This document shows positions 26,825 to 35,628 of a stretch of DNA of 64,000 nucleotides, one piece after another. The translations under genes were made by a program, and so were the position numbers. Positions within the stretch are counted from its first letter, which is position 1; the number at the start of each line of letters is the position of its first letter. The notes under the pieces are model-generated. The model searched no databases, had not been told where the DNA came from, and worked only from the letters and a program-made list of their open reading frames with translations. Source of the DNA: Chloroflexota bacterium (GTDB taxonomy: Bacteria; Chloroflexota; Anaerolineae; Anaerolineales; UBA4823); assembly GCA_029782365.1 (NCBI GenBank), contig JAKOUW010000160.1, positions 124,001 to 188,000 on the forward strand. The letters are read 5' to 3'.

Positions 26825-27958
26825 ATGGCGAAAATTAAGGTCGGAATCATTGGCTGCGGGTTCATTGCAAATCGTAAGCACCTGCCGATGCTGACACAGC
26901 ACGATGATGTGGAAGTTGTGGCTTTTTGCGACATTATTAAAGAACGGGCGACGGCGTCTGCCAAGCAGTTTGGCGGCCCGGAGGCACAGGTTTTCGAAGA
27001 TTACCGGCAGGTCATCAGCCGCAAAGATATCGATGTAGTGCATGTCTGCACTCCGAACAGCTCACACAGCGAAATCACCGTGGCGGCACTGCAGAGCGGT
27101 AAGCATGTGATGTGTGAAAAGCCGATGGCGAAAACCAGTGCAGAAGCCAAGGCCATGTTAGACGCTGCCAAGGCTTCTGGAAAGAAACTGACCATTGGTT
27201 ATCAAAATCGCTTCCGCTCCGACAGCCAATTCATCAAATCCTTGTGTGATAAGGGCGAGTTGGGCGAAATCTACCTGGGCAAAGCCTTCGCTACCCGCCG
27301 CCGCGGTGTCCCGATTTGGGGTGTATTTATGAACAAAGAACTGCAAGGCGGCGGGCCGCTCATTGATCTTGGCACGCACGCCCTGGATCTGACTCTATGG
27401 ATGATGAATAATTACGAGCCTGTTTCCGCATTGGGTTCAACCTACAATAAAATCGGTAAAATGGGCAGCCCGGCCAACGGCATGGGAGCCTGGGATCCAG
27501 AGAAATATGAAGTGGAAGACAGCGCCTTTGGCATGGTCAAGTTCAGCAACGGCGCCACAGTGATTCTGGAAGCTTCCTGGGCGATCAATATGATCGTCGC
27601 CAATGAAGCCATGACGATGCTCGTGGGCACCAAAGCCGGTGCAGATATGTTCCCGGCAGGCGGCCCGATTGTGCGTGTCGCTGACTTCCAGTCTGCTGAG
27701 AGTTTGAGTGTGCGCGTCAACGGCGAAAACAACGGCAAGCTCTACATCCAGAACTATTCCATGGGCGCAGAGTTCATTGGCAGCGGCGGCAAGAAGGAAG
27801 ACTTTGCTGGAGGCACCCTCGAAATGTCCACCTGGTTAAACGCTATCCGCAAAGACACGGATGTTGTGGTCAAGCCCGAGCAGGCTTACACAGTCACCCG
27901 TGTTTTGGAAGCGATCTACCAGTCCGCGGCCAGCGGTCAGCTTGTGTCTCTGAGCTAA
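26825..27958 (+). CDS. Gfo/Idh/MocA-family oxidoreductase, DgpA-like
   Basis: 377 residues. The Rossmann domain begins VGIIGCGFIANRKHLP, with the family motif CEKPM (E98-K99-P100). The catalytic region GGGPLIDLGTHALDL carries D181 and H185. Such NAD(P)-dependent enzymes oxidise sugar hydroxyls; the C-glycoside system uses one (DgpA) to make the 3-keto sugar that allows C-C cleavage. Operon position directly ahead of a second oxidoreductase and a deglycosidase-like fusion supports that role, but a different sugar substrate is possible. AAAGGAAG precedes the start. It is first gene of operon 1. Confidence 0.85.
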   Translation: MAKIKVGIIGCGFIANRKHLPMLTQHDDVEVVAFCDIIKERATASAKQFGGPEAQVFEDYRQVISRKDIDVVHVCTPNSSHSEITVAALQSGKHVMCEKPMAKTSAEAKAMLDAAKASGKKLTIGYQNRFRSDSQFIKSLCDKGELGEIYLGKAFATRRRGVPIWGVFMNKELQGGGPLIDLGTHALDLTLWMMNNYEPVSALGSTYNKIGKMGSPANGMGAWDPEKYEVEDSAFGMVKFSNGATVILEASWAINMIVANEAMTMLVGTKAGADMFPAGGPIVRVADFQSAESLSVRVNGENNGKLYIQNYSMGAEFIGSGGKKEDFAGGTLEMSTWLNAIRKDTDVVVKPEQAYTVTRVLEAIYQSAASGQLVSLS

Positions 27959-27983
27959 TTTTTCGATCAACGCTCAACTTAGA

Positions 27984-28027
27984 GCCTGGCCTTTCCCGCG
28001 CGCTCCAGCGCTGCGCAAAGGCCAGGC
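27984..28027 (+). repeat. Perfect 11-bp hairpin between the two oxidoreductase genes
   Basis: GCCTGGCCTTT (27984-27994) pairs exactly with AAAGGCCAGGC (28017-28027) around a 22-nt GC-rich loop that can fold further. No T tract follows, and the next start is only 23 bp away. It is more likely an mRNA-stability or processing element than a terminator. Confidence 0.5.
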
Positions 28028-28050
28028 CCCCCTCAGGATTTGGAGGATTC

Positions 28051-29196
28051 ATGAAAAAATTCGGTGTTGGAATCATTGGCTGCGGCGCCATCTTTGGCGT
28101 GCACGCCTATCCGCTTCACACCATTGAGAATGTGGAGGTCAAGGCTGTTTGCGATATCAAACAGCCCGCCCGAGATGCCGCGGCGCGGCTGTTCGGCTGT
28201 GATGCCTATGAAGACTACCGCGCAATGCTCATGCGGGATGATATCAACGTTATTCACGTGCTGACGCCCCATTATCTGCACGCTCAGATGGTAATTGCAG
28301 CCGCCAACGCTGGAAAACACGTATTGTGTGAAAAGCCAATGTCGATCAACCTGGAAGATGCAAAGGCCGAGATCGAAGCCGGGCGGCGCAACCACGTGAC
28401 CATTGGTGTGATCAGTCAGAACCGGTACAACTCTGCGTCCGTGGCTATCAAAACAGCTATCGACAGCGGCAGCCTGGGCAAAGTGGTCGGTCAGCGCATC
28501 CTCCTGGCCTGGTTCAAACCGGATGATTATTACAAGAACAGCGATTGGCACGGAACCTGGGATAAAGAAGGCGGCTCCCTGATCATCGATCAGTCGATTC
28601 ATGTCCTTGACCTGGCCCGCTGGCTGGTGAATGATGAGATCGTGAGCGTTCAGGCATCCATTGATAACCGCAATCACCCTGCGATTGAGACCGAAGATAC
28701 GGCTGAAGGTCTAATTAAGTATCGCGGCGGCGTGCAGTCTGTGTTCTACGCCACCAACAATTACACCTACAACTCCCCAGTGATGGTAGAAACTCACTGC
28801 GAAAAAGGCATGGCCTTGATGGAGTTCGACCGGGCTCAGATTACCTATCGCGACGGTAGAGAGTTGAACGTGATCAACAATCCCAACGATACCCTGGATG
28901 AGGCCTCGTACCAGGCATTTTTTAACCAGAGCTCTGCTCAAAGCGCTATGCAAACGCTATCACAGTGGGGTGTATTTGGCTCGCCAATTACGATCCCGAT
29001 TACCTGGAAGACGCCGCGGCCATACTGGGGCATCACGCATATCAAGCAGATCAAAAATTATTACGAAAGCCTCGCCGCTGGAGTCCAACCTGATATCACC
29101 GCCGCAGAAGCCTTCAAGACGCAGGAGATGATCTGCGCCATCTACCAATCTGGCAAAACCCGTCAGATGGTTCAACTCAATCAAGCAAAGGAGTAA
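28051..29196 (+). CDS. Second Gfo/Idh/MocA-family oxidoreductase
   Basis: 381 residues, clearly divergent from the first copy. The Rossmann motif is VGIIGCGAIFGVHAYP, the family triad CEKPM gives E94-K95-P96, and GGSLIIDQSIHVLDL gives D180 and H184. The region WFKPDDYYKNSDWHGTWDKE is typical of members that act on glycosides. Two oxidoreductases in one operon suggest either two substrates or an oxidation/reduction pair, with one enzyme returning the released 3-keto sugar to glucose. GGAGG stands just ahead of the start. It precedes the fused deglycosidase gene by 4 bp. Confidence 0.85.
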   Translation: MKKFGVGIIGCGAIFGVHAYPLHTIENVEVKAVCDIKQPARDAAARLFGCDAYEDYRAMLMRDDINVIHVLTPHYLHAQMVIAAANAGKHVLCEKPMSINLEDAKAEIEAGRRNHVTIGVISQNRYNSASVAIKTAIDSGSLGKVVGQRILLAWFKPDDYYKNSDWHGTWDKEGGSLIIDQSIHVLDLARWLVNDEIVSVQASIDNRNHPAIETEDTAEGLIKYRGGVQSVFYATNNYTYNSPVMVETHCEKGMALMEFDRAQITYRDGRELNVINNPNDTLDEASYQAFFNQSSAQSAMQTLSQWGVFGSPITIPITWKTPRPYWGITHIKQIKNYYESLAAGVQPDITAAEAFKTQEMICAIYQSGKTRQMVQLNQAKE

Positions 29197-29200
29197 TTTT

Positions 29201-30592
29201 ATGGGCTCAGCGGTCAAAGTCATTGAGGATAACAGCCTGCAGGTCCTGCCAGATGGTTATTCTTTCAACGTACGGCTCAATTGGTACCGGTCTTTGCCGG
29301 TGTCCAGTGTAGCGAATTTATCGGTCACCCTGGACGGCGAACTGGTTCCGGCCGACCAGATCCGGTTTGAGATCAACAACCGCCAGTTCCACCTGTCGGA
29401 GATGGAAAATCAGATCGAAGAATTCTGGTTCGTCCAGGATTCCGCTCGTCTGCACATCGTCCAGCCTGGCAAGGTGGCCATAGGCGAATCCCACACCTTG
29501 TATACCGAAATGGCTCTGCGCTTTCCATATATCTCCATTGGCCCTGGCAAGTTCCTCACCAACACCTCCCGCTGCACATCCACCCAGGTCGCGCAGTCAG
29601 GCTATAAGGGACCGATTTTAGGGGTGACTCTGTTCAGCTTAACCAACGAGTGGCAGCAGCGCTTATATGATCTCGATGGCATGATTGCCAAAGTGGTTGA
29701 AATGGGACTGGGCCCAGGAGTTGAAGTGGTGGGTTTTCAGACTTTTCGCACCTACCCCAGCGTTTCGGATGAAGAGGCATATCATTTCCGCCGCCTGGTG
29801 GAAAAATATAGCCTGGTTCCTACCTGCCTGGGCGCGAATATGGATAACGGCCGCCATCCCAAACATCTCATGAGTGAGGATGAGATTTACAGTTATACAG
29901 AGCGCCAACTCATCTCCGCCAAGAAACTGGGCTTCCCGCTGATGCGTGTACCGCCTGCGGTTGGCTCCCTATCCCTGGAAAAAATCCTGCCTCTGGCAGA
30001 GAAATACAAGATCATCCTGGCGGTCGAACTGCATTCGCCGCTCAGTATTTACCATCCTGAAGTGATCGGCTTGCGGCAAATGTTCGACCGTTTGCAGTCA
30101 CCTTACCTGGGGTTCATTCCTGATTTCAGCACCACCATGACCAGCGTCCCCGAAGGATTTTGGAATAACCTGCGCAGCGCTGGCGCGCCAGAAAGTCTGA
30201 TCGATGCCGCCAAGGCAATCTGGAGCACTGATGACCCCACTCCTGTCAAGTTTGGCGCCCTGGGCGAAGCCTGCAAGCGCTTTGGAGCCAACCCGATCGT
30301 CTCAGGGCAGATCAACAACGTCATGACCATGTTCGGGCATGCTCCCGTGGACAGCTGGCGTGAGATCATGCCCTACACCAGGCATGTTCATGGAAAATAC
30401 TATTACGTGAACGAAGAGGGTTTCGAGCCTTCCATTCCTTATCAAGCATTGATGAAGATGCTCAAGGACGAGTGCTACCAGGGCACGATTTCAGCTGAAT
30501 GGGAAGGTCAGGCCTTCACCGAAGAGCCGATCGGCTTCCAACAGGTGGCTGCCTGGAATGCTATGTGCAGGCGCTTTCTGGCGGCAGCATGA
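29201..30592 (+). CDS. Fused beta-alpha C-glycoside-deglycosidase-like protein
   Basis: 463 residues in two parts. Residues 1-135 match the small beta subunit of C-glycoside deglycosidases (CGDB, formerly DUF6379): IEDNSLQVLPDGYSFNVRL, LNWYRSLP, then FWFVQDSARL. Residues 136-463 match the TIM-barrel alpha subunit, beginning LGVTLFSLTNEW, with metal-site candidates E276 (VELHSP), D308 (IPDFS), H397 (HVHGK) and E433 (SAEWEG). Elsewhere in this locus (40000-41404) the same two parts are separate genes. Known relatives DgpBC, DfgAB and CarBC are two-chain enzymes that cleave the sugar-aglycone C-C bond after oxidation at C3. The stop overlaps the next start (ATGA). Substrate unproven. Confidence 0.8.
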   Translation: MGSAVKVIEDNSLQVLPDGYSFNVRLNWYRSLPVSSVANLSVTLDGELVPADQIRFEINNRQFHLSEMENQIEEFWFVQDSARLHIVQPGKVAIGESHTLYTEMALRFPYISIGPGKFLTNTSRCTSTQVAQSGYKGPILGVTLFSLTNEWQQRLYDLDGMIAKVVEMGLGPGVEVVGFQTFRTYPSVSDEEAYHFRRLVEKYSLVPTCLGANMDNGRHPKHLMSEDEIYSYTERQLISAKKLGFPLMRVPPAVGSLSLEKILPLAEKYKIILAVELHSPLSIYHPEVIGLRQMFDRLQSPYLGFIPDFSTTMTSVPEGFWNNLRSAGAPESLIDAAKAIWSTDDPTPVKFGALGEACKRFGANPIVSGQINNVMTMFGHAPVDSWREIMPYTRHVHGKYYYVNEEGFEPSIPYQALMKMLKDECYQGTISAEWEGQAFTEEPIGFQQVAAWNAMCRRFLAAA

Positions 30593-31401
30593 ACCTGATC
30601 GAGAGTGATATCCTTGCCAACGGCATCCGGCTGCATGTCTATCGCACCGGCGCTGGCAGGCCGCCCCTGGTTTTCGCCCATGGCATCACAGATAACGGAC
30701 TGTGCTTCCTGCCAATTGCAGAGCAGTTGGCTGATGATTACGAAATCATTCTCTACGACTCGCGCGGGCATGGAAAATCGGAGGCGCCAACTGCTAACTC
30801 GACAACCCTTGACCGCGCCCACGACCTGGCAGAGCTGGTGAAAACCCTGAGGCTGCATAAGCCCGGCCTGATCGGCCATTCCATGGGGGCAGTCACTGTA
30901 GGCCTGTGCGCTGGCCTGTACCCCGATGTGCCCGGCTGCATCGTATTGGAAGACCCGCCGCCATTCGAGATGCTGGCCAACCGGACGGATGAGTCACTGG
31001 CAGCGCGCCAGGAATGGCGGGCGCTTTCCGAGGCAAACAAGAGGAAAAGCATGGAGCAGCTAGTGGAGATGAGCCGCCGGGAAAGCCCCACCTGGCCCGA
31101 AGCCGAGCGGGTGCCCTGGGCTTTGTCGAAACAGCAGTTCAGCTCAACGGTTTTCGACGAAGGTTATGTCGATGCCAGTTTGGAAAACCAGATTGTTGCG
31201 CAGATCACCTGCCCTACCCTGGTCATAACAGCCGATCTGGATAAAGGCGCTATGTTTTCACCAACGGCCGCCGAAATGCTGACTGCCAGCTTACCCGCGG
31301 GCAGGCATGTGCATATCACCGGCGCAGGTCACAATATCCGCCGAGAACAGCCGGGCGCTTTCATGAAAGCTGTGCGAGATTTCTTAAAGGCTTCCTTATG
31401 A
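30589..31401 (+). CDS. Alpha/beta-hydrolase
   Basis: 270 residues from the ATG at 30589, which overlaps the previous stop as ATGA. The fold is clear: LVFAHGITDNGLCFLP for the oxyanion region, YDSRGHGKSEAP, the nucleophile elbow LIGHSMGA (S98), then CPTLVITADLDKG near the acid residue and GAGHNIRREQP with the catalytic His. There is no signal peptide. In this operon it could hydrolyse ester groups on acylated glycosides or a lactone arising from the oxidised sugar; that is inference. It overlaps the cupin gene by four bases. Confidence 0.82.
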   Translation: MNLIESDILANGIRLHVYRTGAGRPPLVFAHGITDNGLCFLPIAEQLADDYEIILYDSRGHGKSEAPTANSTTLDRAHDLAELVKTLRLHKPGLIGHSMGAVTVGLCAGLYPDVPGCIVLEDPPPFEMLANRTDESLAARQEWRALSEANKRKSMEQLVEMSRRESPTWPEAERVPWALSKQQFSSTVFDEGYVDASLENQIVAQITCPTLVITADLDKGAMFSPTAAEMLTASLPAGRHVHITGAGHNIRREQPGAFMKAVRDFLKASL

Positions 31402-31766
31402 ATTACGTTCAAGACCCGAACCAGATTGATTATTGGTCTCTGGACCGCCACACCGGCGTCTCGGCCAAACTGCTGGCAGATGGGCAGTATATGACCGTTT
31501 TATACACCACCTGGGAGGCAGAGGCGAAAGCTCCCGAACATATTCATGTCCATGAACAAATGGGTCTGTGCCTTCAGGGGGAGATCGTTTTCACTATTAA
31601 CGGCGAGGACGTGGTGGTCAAAGCCGGCCAGTTCTATCATATCCCTGGCAGCGTCCGCCACGGCGAACGCAATGACCGATCAGAACCGGCCATTCTGGTG
31701 GATTTCTTTTCACCTGTGCGTGAAGACCTGCTGAAAAAGCGGTTTGAACCCAAAATTTTAGATTGA
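31398..31766 (+). CDS. Single-domain cupin protein
   Basis: 122 residues, one beta-barrel cupin. Motif 1 is PEHIHVHEQMGLCLQGE, giving the metal ligands His48/His50/His52 with Glu53, and motif 2 is FYHIPGSVRHGERN with the last His. It could bind a divalent metal and isomerise or bind a sugar, or act as a small dioxygenase. It is coupled by ATGA to the hydrolase gene and followed 9 bp later by an unknown gene. It ends near the positively charged LLKKRFEPKILD. Confidence 0.8.
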   Translation: MNYVQDPNQIDYWSLDRHTGVSAKLLADGQYMTVLYTTWEAEAKAPEHIHVHEQMGLCLQGEIVFTINGEDVVVKAGQFYHIPGSVRHGERNDRSEPAILVDFFSPVREDLLKKRFEPKILD

Positions 31767-31775
31767 ACTACAGCT

Positions 31776-32159
31776 ATGGACACACGACCAGGTCAAAGGC
31801 ACGTCATCATTGCGCCGCAAATTTATATCTCTATGGAAGCTGAAGAGTCGTTTGACTTGAACGAGGAAGTCAAACCACGCCGCACAGAAATTCCGATGGT
31901 CTGGATTCAAGATGGAAGTAATTTCCGGTTGGATATCGATCTGCCCGAATCGAGCGTCCTGGATGTAATTTTTTCGCCTTCCGTCGACAGCTTACATGTC
32001 AACGGGGAAACTATTTGGGAGCATAACACTCCGCACACCATCCAAAGGAGCGGCGTACATGTCGAAATAATGCCAGCAGGTTTGCGCCTGACCTGTACAT
32101 ACAGCGGCTCAATCCATATCCTGGCGCGGTGTGTTACGCAAACCATTCTGCACAAATGA
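31776..32159 (+). CDS. Unrecognised 127-residue protein in glycoside operon 1
   Basis: I do not recognise this family. The chain begins MDTRPGQRHVIIAPQIYISM and has an acidic stretch (EAEESFDLNEE), then alternating hydrophobic and polar residues that suggest a small beta-sandwich: FRLDIDLPESSVLDVIFSP, LHVNGETIWEH, VHVEIMPAGLRLTCTY, IHILARCV. There is no signal peptide. It lies 9 bp after the cupin gene and 39 bp before the alpha-subunit gene, all on one strand. Its small, beta-rich make-up and place before an alpha subunit invite comparison with the beta subunits, but I see no shared motif. Confidence 0.6.
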   Translation: MDTRPGQRHVIIAPQIYISMEAEESFDLNEEVKPRRTEIPMVWIQDGSNFRLDIDLPESSVLDVIFSPSVDSLHVNGETIWEHNTPHTIQRSGVHVEIMPAGLRLTCTYSGSIHILARCVTQTILHK

Positions 32160-32198
32160 AACCAAACAGCCAGATTTACCATGATTGAGAGGAAAGCG

Positions 32199-33188
32199 AT
32201 GACCAATTCACATGCGATCAAGCGGGGTGTAAGTCTTTACAGCTTCCAGGAAGAATATTTCCTACGCAAAATGTCGTTGGAGGACTGCATTGCAGCTTCG
32301 GCCAAAATGGGAGCTTTAGGCATCGAGAGCATCGCCGAGCAAATGATGCCCGGTTTTCCCAATCTTCCCGAACCATTTTACAAGAAATGGCATGCCTGGA
32401 TGGAGCAGTACGGCGCAACCCCCACCTGCCATGATATGTTTCTGGATATAAAGAAATACAAAGGCCGTTTGATGACCGATGACGAGATGCTCGACTCAGT
32501 AATCCGAGACTTGAAACACGCCAACCGCTTAGGCTGCACCGTCATGCGTTGTATTGTCAATACCCCACCGGAGATCATGGCCAAGGCGGCGCCATTTGCG
32601 GAGCAGCACAACGTGCGCATGGGACTTGAGATTCACGCTCCGTTCAATTTTGAACACGAATGGATCCAACGTCACCTGGAAACCTACTATAAAGTGGGCA
32701 GCCCATACCTGGGAGTCATCGCCGATATGGGTATCTGTGAAAAGCGTTTCCCACGCGTGCGCAGTGATCGCTATATCCGGCGGGGCGCGCACCCCCATAT
32801 TGTTCAATATATCTGCGATGTGTATGCCCAGCATGATGGGCCAAAAAACCTGGTGGAGGATGTCAAGAAAATGGGGGCGAATGAACTTGACTTGGCGATG
32901 GCCAATGATATCCAACATATGACTTTTGTTAGCCCGCGACGATTGTTGGAGTTCCTGCCGATCATTTTCCACGTTCACGCCAAGTTCTACGAGATGCTTG
33001 ACAATTACACCGAGTACAGTATCCCGTATGACGAAGTGGTGGCTGTTTTGATTGAAGGTGGTTATAGAGGTTATCTTTCCAGCGAATACGAAGGTAATCG
33101 CCACATTCAGGATGCTTTTGAAGTGGACAGCGTGGAACAGGTCCGCCGCCAGCAGGTCATGTTCAAACGTCTGTTGGGCGAAGAATAG
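32199..33188 (+). CDS. C-glycoside deglycosidase alpha-subunit-like TIM barrel
   Basis: 329 residues from the ATG at 32199, preceded by GAGAGGA. Xylose-isomerase-like TIM barrel starting IKRGVSLYSFQEEYF. The four metal-site candidates are E144 (LEIHAP), D176 (IADMG), H260 (HVHAKFYE) and E296 (SEYEGNRH), the pattern expected for the catalytic alpha subunit of DgpC/DfgA/CarB-like enzymes. The terminal helix EVDSVEQVRRQQVMFKRLLG recurs in the paralogue at 52843. The beta-subunit-like gene follows after 17 bp, so the two probably form a complex. It could act on a different glycoside from the fused enzyme. Confidence 0.8.
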   Translation: MTNSHAIKRGVSLYSFQEEYFLRKMSLEDCIAASAKMGALGIESIAEQMMPGFPNLPEPFYKKWHAWMEQYGATPTCHDMFLDIKKYKGRLMTDDEMLDSVIRDLKHANRLGCTVMRCIVNTPPEIMAKAAPFAEQHNVRMGLEIHAPFNFEHEWIQRHLETYYKVGSPYLGVIADMGICEKRFPRVRSDRYIRRGAHPHIVQYICDVYAQHDGPKNLVEDVKKMGANELDLAMANDIQHMTFVSPRRLLEFLPIIFHVHAKFYEMLDNYTEYSIPYDEVVAVLIEGGYRGYLSSEYEGNRHIQDAFEVDSVEQVRRQQVMFKRLLGEE

Positions 33189-33205
33189 AGAAAAGAGGTT
33201 TTACC

Positions 33206-33610
33206 ATGTTTGATCAATACATGATTTGTGAATACGAATTTCGGAACTTCTCGGAAGGTGGACATATTACTGGTTTCCAATTTCATGCTCGTCTGCCATA
33301 TTATCGCGGCTTGGGCCTTTCGATGGTCGAAGATCTTGCCGTCACAGTCGATGATCAACGTTTTCCACGCGATGCTGTTCGAGTAAGCTTGCACGGCAAT
33401 ACCTATACACTAGATGAAATGGAACAAGAATACGAAGACCGTTGGGAGTTTGGCGAAGAAGGTATCGTGATTGTAAGGAAACAGGGCGGTCTGGCCGCCG
33501 GATTACACAAAATTGAGATGGAGGATACCCTGCGCATCTCTTATCTGCCATTTTTGTTGGTTGGCAAGGATGCCAAGGTTCTTCGATTGGGAGGTCAAGC
33601 AGAGAAATGA
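33206..33610 (+). CDS. C-glycoside deglycosidase beta-subunit-like protein
   Basis: 134 residues. It resembles the small beta-sandwich beta subunit (CGDB/DUF6379) paired with the TIM-barrel alpha subunit: it begins MFDQYMICEYEFRNFSEGG, then FQFHARLPYYRGLGLSMV, YTLDEMEQ, WEFGEEGIVIVRKQGGLAAG and ends LRISYLPFLLVGKDAKVLRL. The protein at 53898 is a close paralogue with the same order of motifs. It is last in operon 1, 17 bp after its alpha partner, and no terminator is evident before the next operon. In known complexes the beta subunit contributes to the active-site entrance. Confidence 0.8.
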   Translation: MFDQYMICEYEFRNFSEGGHITGFQFHARLPYYRGLGLSMVEDLAVTVDDQRFPRDAVRVSLHGNTYTLDEMEQEYEDRWEFGEEGIVIVRKQGGLAAGLHKIEMEDTLRISYLPFLLVGKDAKVLRLGGQAEK

Positions 33611-33616
33611 TTAAAA

Positions 33617-33651
33617 GCGAAACCAGATGAAGTAGAAAGCGAATCTGTGCG
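33617..33651 (+). promoter_or_regulatory. Degenerate copy of the GCGAAA repeat upstream of the ABC importer operon
   Basis: GCGAAA at 33617-33622, GCGAA at 33639-33643 and GCG at 33649-33651. The last two are 10 bp apart as in the other copies, and the first is 22 bp (two turns) before the second. The bases around the second unit (AGAAAGCGAA, then GCGTA) agree with the copy at 26670. No -10 box of comparable quality is seen, so this copy is less certain. Confidence 0.4.
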
Positions 33652-33808
33652 TATTGAAGCTCAATTTTGTCTATGTTACGATTGAAAAGTAAGTTTGTGA
33701 GTTTTGCCCAGAGAGCAGATTCGGCCATCTGTTATCCTGGCGGCTTTTCAAAATCAACCGAATGCCCTAATTTACCCGGCCGGCCCAAAATTTTCGAAGG
33801 AGAAGTAC

Positions 33809-35614
33809 ATGCAAACTCGTAAGTTCTCGTTGTTTCTCTCAGTTCTGCTGATTGCAGCCTTCTTGTTTGGCTGCTCGCCAGCGACAACAGCCGCTCCTGA
33901 AGCGACCAAAGCGCCTGAACCTACCCAGGCAACTGCTGCAACCACCGCCCCAGAACCCACCAAAGAAGCAACAGCGACCTCTGCACCTGAAGCCACTGCC
34001 ACATCGGCCCAGGTATCTGGAACCACCTGCCAGACTTCAGACGCGGTGTTAAATGGCGCAGCGATCTTGAATGCCTTTACGGTGAATTTCAATCCGTTCG
34101 CCAACAACCCGAACTGGCCTACCGTCAAGGGCGTTTTCGAACCGCTGATGATCTACAATGCTCTGCAGTCGAAATTTGTCCCCTGGCTGGCTGACAGCTA
34201 TAGTTGGAGCGACGATTTCAAAACCTTAACCTTCAAACTGCATGCAGGCGTCAAGTGGTCGGATGGCCAGGCTTTCACAGCGAAGGATGTGGTTTTCACT
34301 TTTGATTTACTCAAGAAGACCCCCGGCCTGACTGGCCCAGGTTTATCTGCTCTGAACGGCCCTATCGATACCTTTACCGCTTCAGATGACTCGACGGTGG
34401 TATTTACGATGAAGACAGTCAATACTTTGGTTATTTATGACATCGTTAACCAGGATATCGTTCCAGAACACATCTGGAAAGATGTAACCGACCCGGCTAA
34501 ATTCGAAAATAACAAGCCGGTTGGCACCGGTCCTTTCACCGAACTGGTTGATTTCCAAACCCAGGTGTACGAGCTGGATAAGAATCCATACTACTGGCAA
34601 GAATGTAAACCTGCTTACAAAGGCGTTCGTGTGACCGCTTACTCAGGTAATGAGGCGCAGGTAGCGGCTTTGATTGATGGCCAGATCGACTGGTCTGGCA
34701 CCGTTCTGCCGAATATCGATCAAGCTGTCATTGCTCACAATTCGAATATTTCCTACGTCCCAACCGCCTCTTTGATGACTGTTCTGATGCACCTCAATCC
34801 AAACACCAAGCCTTTCGACGATGCTGTCGTGCGCAAGGCAATGAGCATGGCGATCGACCGAGGCCAGATCATCGAAGTGGCCTTCAATGGGAAAGCCGAA
34901 GCTTCGGATGTGACCGGGCTCAGCAATGCTTTCAAATCCTGGAAAGTTGCTGATCCCAGCACCCTGGGTAATTGGACTACTTACAACGCGACTGAAGCCG
35001 GAAAGTTGCTCGAAGACGCCGGCTACAAGCTGGGTGCGGATGGTTTCCGCACCAATAAAGATGGTTCTCCGATGAAGTTCAAACTGACCATGGTCCAGGG
35101 TTTCACTGATTGGATCTCGGCTGGTGAAGTGATGGTACAGAACTGGAAAGACATCGGCATGAATGTTGAAACCAACATGATCGATGCTGGCGCATTCTTT
35201 GGCAGCGTTCCGATGGGCAATTACGAAATTGCATTGTGGTTTGGCTATACCAGCCCCACACCCTACGGGCAGTACATGAACATGATGGGTGCTGCAACAG
35301 TAGTGCCCTGGGGCCAGTTTACCATGGTTAACTTCGCTCATTATGACAGCAAAGCAGCCGATCCTTTATTGGCCGAATTCGCCGCCACGAACGACCAGGC
35401 CAAGCAGATCAACATTGCTAAACAACTGCAGAAAGTCTTTGCTGATGAAGCTCCAGTAATCCCACTGTGGAGCGGCCTGGATTGGGGCATCTTCAACAAT
35501 GCAACTTTCACTAATTGGCCGACCAAAGAAAATGATTATTCGTTTTCCTTCCCGAATGGCGCAGTAACTCCTGAACAGTTAATCGTCATGCTGGCAATCA
35601 AACCGGTCAAATAA
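33809..35614 (+). CDS. ABC-importer substrate-binding lipoprotein, family 5 (Opp/Dpp type)
   Basis: 601 residues from the ATG at 33809 (AAGGAG ahead). The lipoprotein signal ends AAFLFGC (C22), followed by a low-complexity linker rich in Thr, Ala, Glu and Pro to about residue 70. The rest is a family-5 solute-binding fold, with FEPLMIYN, WSDGQAFTAKDVVFTFDLL (the family signature region), PFDDAVVRKAMSMAIDR and a typical C-terminal region. Family 5 proteins bind peptides but also oligosaccharides and glycosides; the setting suggests plant glycosides. A terminator separates it from the permease genes, which would give more of this protein than of the permeases. Confidence 0.88.
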   Translation: MQTRKFSLFLSVLLIAAFLFGCSPATTAAPEATKAPEPTQATAATTAPEPTKEATATSAPEATATSAQVSGTTCQTSDAVLNGAAILNAFTVNFNPFANNPNWPTVKGVFEPLMIYNALQSKFVPWLADSYSWSDDFKTLTFKLHAGVKWSDGQAFTAKDVVFTFDLLKKTPGLTGPGLSALNGPIDTFTASDDSTVVFTMKTVNTLVIYDIVNQDIVPEHIWKDVTDPAKFENNKPVGTGPFTELVDFQTQVYELDKNPYYWQECKPAYKGVRVTAYSGNEAQVAALIDGQIDWSGTVLPNIDQAVIAHNSNISYVPTASLMTVLMHLNPNTKPFDDAVVRKAMSMAIDRGQIIEVAFNGKAEASDVTGLSNAFKSWKVADPSTLGNWTTYNATEAGKLLEDAGYKLGADGFRTNKDGSPMKFKLTMVQGFTDWISAGEVMVQNWKDIGMNVETNMIDAGAFFGSVPMGNYEIALWFGYTSPTPYGQYMNMMGAATVVPWGQFTMVNFAHYDSKAADPLLAEFAATNDQAKQINIAKQLQKVFADEAPVIPLWSGLDWGIFNNATFTNWPTKENDYSFSFPNGAVTPEQLIVMLAIKPVK

Positions 35615-35628
35615 GAGTTCTCGATCAA

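Noticed and set aside
26825..29196. The two oxidoreductases as a recent tandem duplication
   Set aside because: They share only family motifs (GIIGCG, CEKPM, D-x3-H) and differ throughout the rest of the chain, so duplication, if any, is old.
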